A DNA stretch of 64,000 nt from Bacteroidales bacterium UBA5349. GTDB taxonomy: Bacteria > Bacteroidota > Bacteroidia > Bacteroidales > Tenuifilaceae. The notes beneath the pieces are model-generated. The model was given only the letters and a program-made list of their open reading frames with translations. It was not told the DNA's origin and did not search any database. Made by a program: the position numbers and the translations under genes. The stretch spans positions 62,001-126,000 of the forward strand of contig DHQB01000006.1 in assembly GCA_002410065.1 (NCBI GenBank), given 5' to 3'. This document shows, piece by piece, positions 62,114 to 64,000 of the stretch. How positions within the stretch are numbered: the stretch's first letter is position 1; every line of letters begins with the position of its first letter.

Positions 62114-63832
62114 CTAAAAGGAAAGTATGAAAGAGACTAAATCTTCGTCTTTATCTAAAGAAAGTTTGGTTTTAATCCTGCTGCGAGCTTTTTCAACGCC
62201 CTTTGTTGTAATATTTAACAGGTTTGCAATCTCTTTTATTGATATGTTGATACGGATATATGCACATTGCTTAAGTTCCTTTTGGGTTAGATTTGGAAAC
62301 TGATCAAGTAACCTTTCAAAAAAGCGTGGATGTACCCTATCAAAGTGCATTGTAAAATCCTCCCAATCTTTATCTAGGTTTAAAGATTGGTCAATTAATC
62401 GTCCAACTTCTGTAACAGTATTCCTATTATTACCTGAATAGGTTAAGGTTTGAATCTGATCCTTAAGCTTAGACAAAACTTCGTTCTTTTGCACCATTTG
62501 CATAGTAAGTGATGCAAGATCTCTATTCTTTGAAGCAATCTTATCCTCATATTCATGCTTCTGCTTTATTTTCAAAAGTTCTAACCTCTCATAGTCTTTC
62601 TGCTGACTCTCAAGCTGCATTTCAACTAGCTGTTGCTCCTTTAACATAAGTTCAAGGGACTGTTTTGCTGTGCGACTTCTAATAAGAAAAATGTAGACAC
62701 CAAAAACTAAAAGTAAAAATGAAGCACCAAACAGTACTATATAAAGTCTTTTCCGGCTTTGCACAACCTCAAAGTTCTTTTGTAATAACTGCAAAACTTG
62801 ATCTTTTTTCTCCAATTCATTAAGTACTTGAAGATTTGCCATTCGCTCACTACTTTGTATCTTAATAATCTCATCTTTCAATTCAGAGTATTTTATGTAA
62901 TACTCTAGGGCTTGCTTATATTTTCCTAGGGCCTCATAATACTCATAGAATATGTGATAGTTTTTTACCAGCTGAGGTTTTGCTTTTAATTCTTTACTTA
63001 ATTGGAAACTTTGGTTTATTGCAGTGAGAGCTTTGTCGTATTCACCTATAAATATATAAAGTTTGGCTATATTATTAAGAATAGCTGCTGAAGCTCCTTT
63101 ATTTTTTGACTTGTTGTTTAACTCTAATGATAACAAAAAAATGTTAAGTGCATTTTTATGCTGACCAATGGCAGCATAACAAATACCCATATTATTATAT
63201 ATAGCAGAGGTCAACTCATCATTTTCAAGTTTTTTGCTAATTTCCAAAGCCTTATTAAAATATTTAAGAGTAACATCAATGCTATTGGCCGCAAAGTTAC
63301 AAATACCTAAACTTACCAATGCCTTGGCCTTACCAACCATATCCCCCACTTTTTCACTAAGCTCCAATGCTTTAGTATGAAAATCAATTGCTTTATCGAT
63401 ATTTCCAATCTCTCTAAAGCATAACCCCAAATTATTTTGGGATCGAACAATACCATAGTTATCCTTAATCTCCTCAAACACACTAAGTGCCTGCAACTGA
63501 TACTCTACAGATTTTTCAAACTCACCTAAACTAAACTGATTCTCAGCTATGTAGTTAAGTGCATTGGCTTTACCTTTGGAATAATTTAATTGCTCACTTA
63601 AGCGCAGAGCCTCCATTCCATATACTACACCCTTATCAGGAGATTCATTGCTACTTATCTGTGACAAACTATTCAGTAAATCAACCTTCTGCTCTTTACT
63701 AGCCTTAGTAAGTAGTGTTGCAAGGCTGTCAACCTTTTGCTGGTAGGGTAATGTTGCATACAGAAAAATAAGTAACATTGAAGTAAAGAAATGTCCCATA
63801 TACCGAAAGTTAGTAGCACTACTTAACTGCAA
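62114..63832 (-). CDS. Membrane-bound TPR regulator with C-terminal LuxR-like HTH
   Basis: A 572-aa protein of a Bacteroidota regulator type. A signal-like hydrophobic segment (about 15-30) is followed by tetratricopeptide repeats (about 35-330; ALNYIAENQFSLGEFEKSVEYQ, SQNNLGLCFREIGNIDKAIDFH and so on) outside the inner membrane. Next are one membrane helix (about 362-384), a coiled coil (about 390-470) and a C-terminal HTH (about 505-572; LTQKELKQCAYIRI, KEIANLLNITTKGVEKARSRIKTKL). It could sense an envelope state and control transcription. A second possible start is ATG 63799. It is the nearest regulator gene to the three giant secreted proteins. Confidence 0.88.
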   Translation of the reverse strand: MQLSSATNFRYMGHFFTSMLLIFLYATLPYQQKVDSLATLLTKASKEQKVDLLNSLSQISSNESPDKGVVYGMEALRLSEQLNYSKGKANALNYIAENQFSLGEFEKSVEYQLQALSVFEEIKDNYGIVRSQNNLGLCFREIGNIDKAIDFHTKALELSEKVGDMVGKAKALVSLGICNFAANSIDVTLKYFNKALEISKKLENDELTSAIYNNMGICYAAIGQHKNALNIFLLSLELNNKSKNKGASAAILNNIAKLYIFIGEYDKALTAINQSFQLSKELKAKPQLVKNYHIFYEYYEALGKYKQALEYYIKYSELKDEIIKIQSSERMANLQVLNELEKKDQVLQLLQKNFEVVQSRKRLYIVLFGASFLLLVFGVYIFLIRSRTAKQSLELMLKEQQLVEMQLESQQKDYERLELLKIKQKHEYEDKIASKNRDLASLTMQMVQKNEVLSKLKDQIQTLTYSGNNRNTVTEVGRLIDQSLNLDKDWEDFTMHFDRVHPRFFERLLDQFPNLTQKELKQCAYIRINISIKEIANLLNITTKGVEKARSRIKTKLSLDKDEDLVSFILSF

Positions 63833-64000
63833 AAAATACGAACTAAAAGTAATAACTACAGATATTAAATCGAATACTATTTAAGCAATTCTAGGTTTTA
63901 CGAAAAAGGGTATAATGAGTTAACAAGAGAAACCTTTTTGAGTTCAAATTAATAAAAAAATTCATTTACCTCTTTCTTCAAAAAATCAATTGCTCGGGCA

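Overview
This 64 kb window is a chromosomal segment from a member of the Bacteroidota, most likely Bacteroidales or Marinilabiliales. The evidence is the gene set (short primary sigma factor, gldF/gldG, Rho with a long disordered insert, DUF4294, DUF2851, pseudo-receiver with a membrane tail, large secreted proteins with type IX secretion tails), Bacteroidota-type -7 boxes (TAnnTTTG) and AT-rich spacers.

Left part (1-22 kb): the end of tgt overlaps an LptF/LptG-type permease gene. Then come thpR, elbB, DUF4294, an RDD membrane protein, an Fe-S cluster group (YjdI-CDGSH fusion, small CDGSH protein, DUF454), an orphan arginine deiminase, an Rrf2 regulator, two envelope proteins, a DUF2892 membrane protein preceded by a perfect FNR-type box, sucC, a SpoU-class RNA methyltransferase, a TPR lipoprotein, a deoxynucleoside kinase, a prolyl oligopeptidase, and rpsO-pnp followed by DUF2851.

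Mobile part (22.24-27.54 kb): a compact element of about 5.3 kb sits inside a tRNA-Pro(CGG) gene and cuts it in the T arm. Nucleotides up to the T loop lie at 22180-22243. The rest of the T stem and the 3' acceptor strand lie at 27542-27554. Joining the two pieces restores a full cloverleaf. The element encodes a tyrosine integrase, an unrecognised 194-aa protein, an excisionase-like HTH protein, a VRR-NUC nuclease, a RepA-like ATPase and a BT4734/VirE-N primase-like protein. It has no conjugation or capsid genes. An iteron-plus-palindrome block lies between the ATPase and primase genes, paired TTTTCCC boxes lie near both ends and once inside, and GTCGA boxes with 10-bp phasing lie upstream of the HTH gene. 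I read it as a self-replicating integrative element or satellite. It is the best candidate here for an undescribed system.

Right part (27.7-64 kb): rho diverges from the primary sigma gene, followed by an M64 peptidase, a DnaQ-like exonuclease, dnaN, a DUF4340 protein, gldG, gldF, dipeptidyl peptidase III, a tail-anchored pseudo-receiver, htpG and a tricorn-type protease. The last 17 kb holds three very large secreted proteins of 1670, 1285 and 1889 aa, one of them a subtilisin, with type IX secretion C-terminal domains. A small lipoprotein and a TPR membrane regulator with a C-terminal HTH follow. The abundance of peptidases and the arginine deiminase suggest a protein- and amino-acid-degrading anaerobe; that lifestyle reading is inference.
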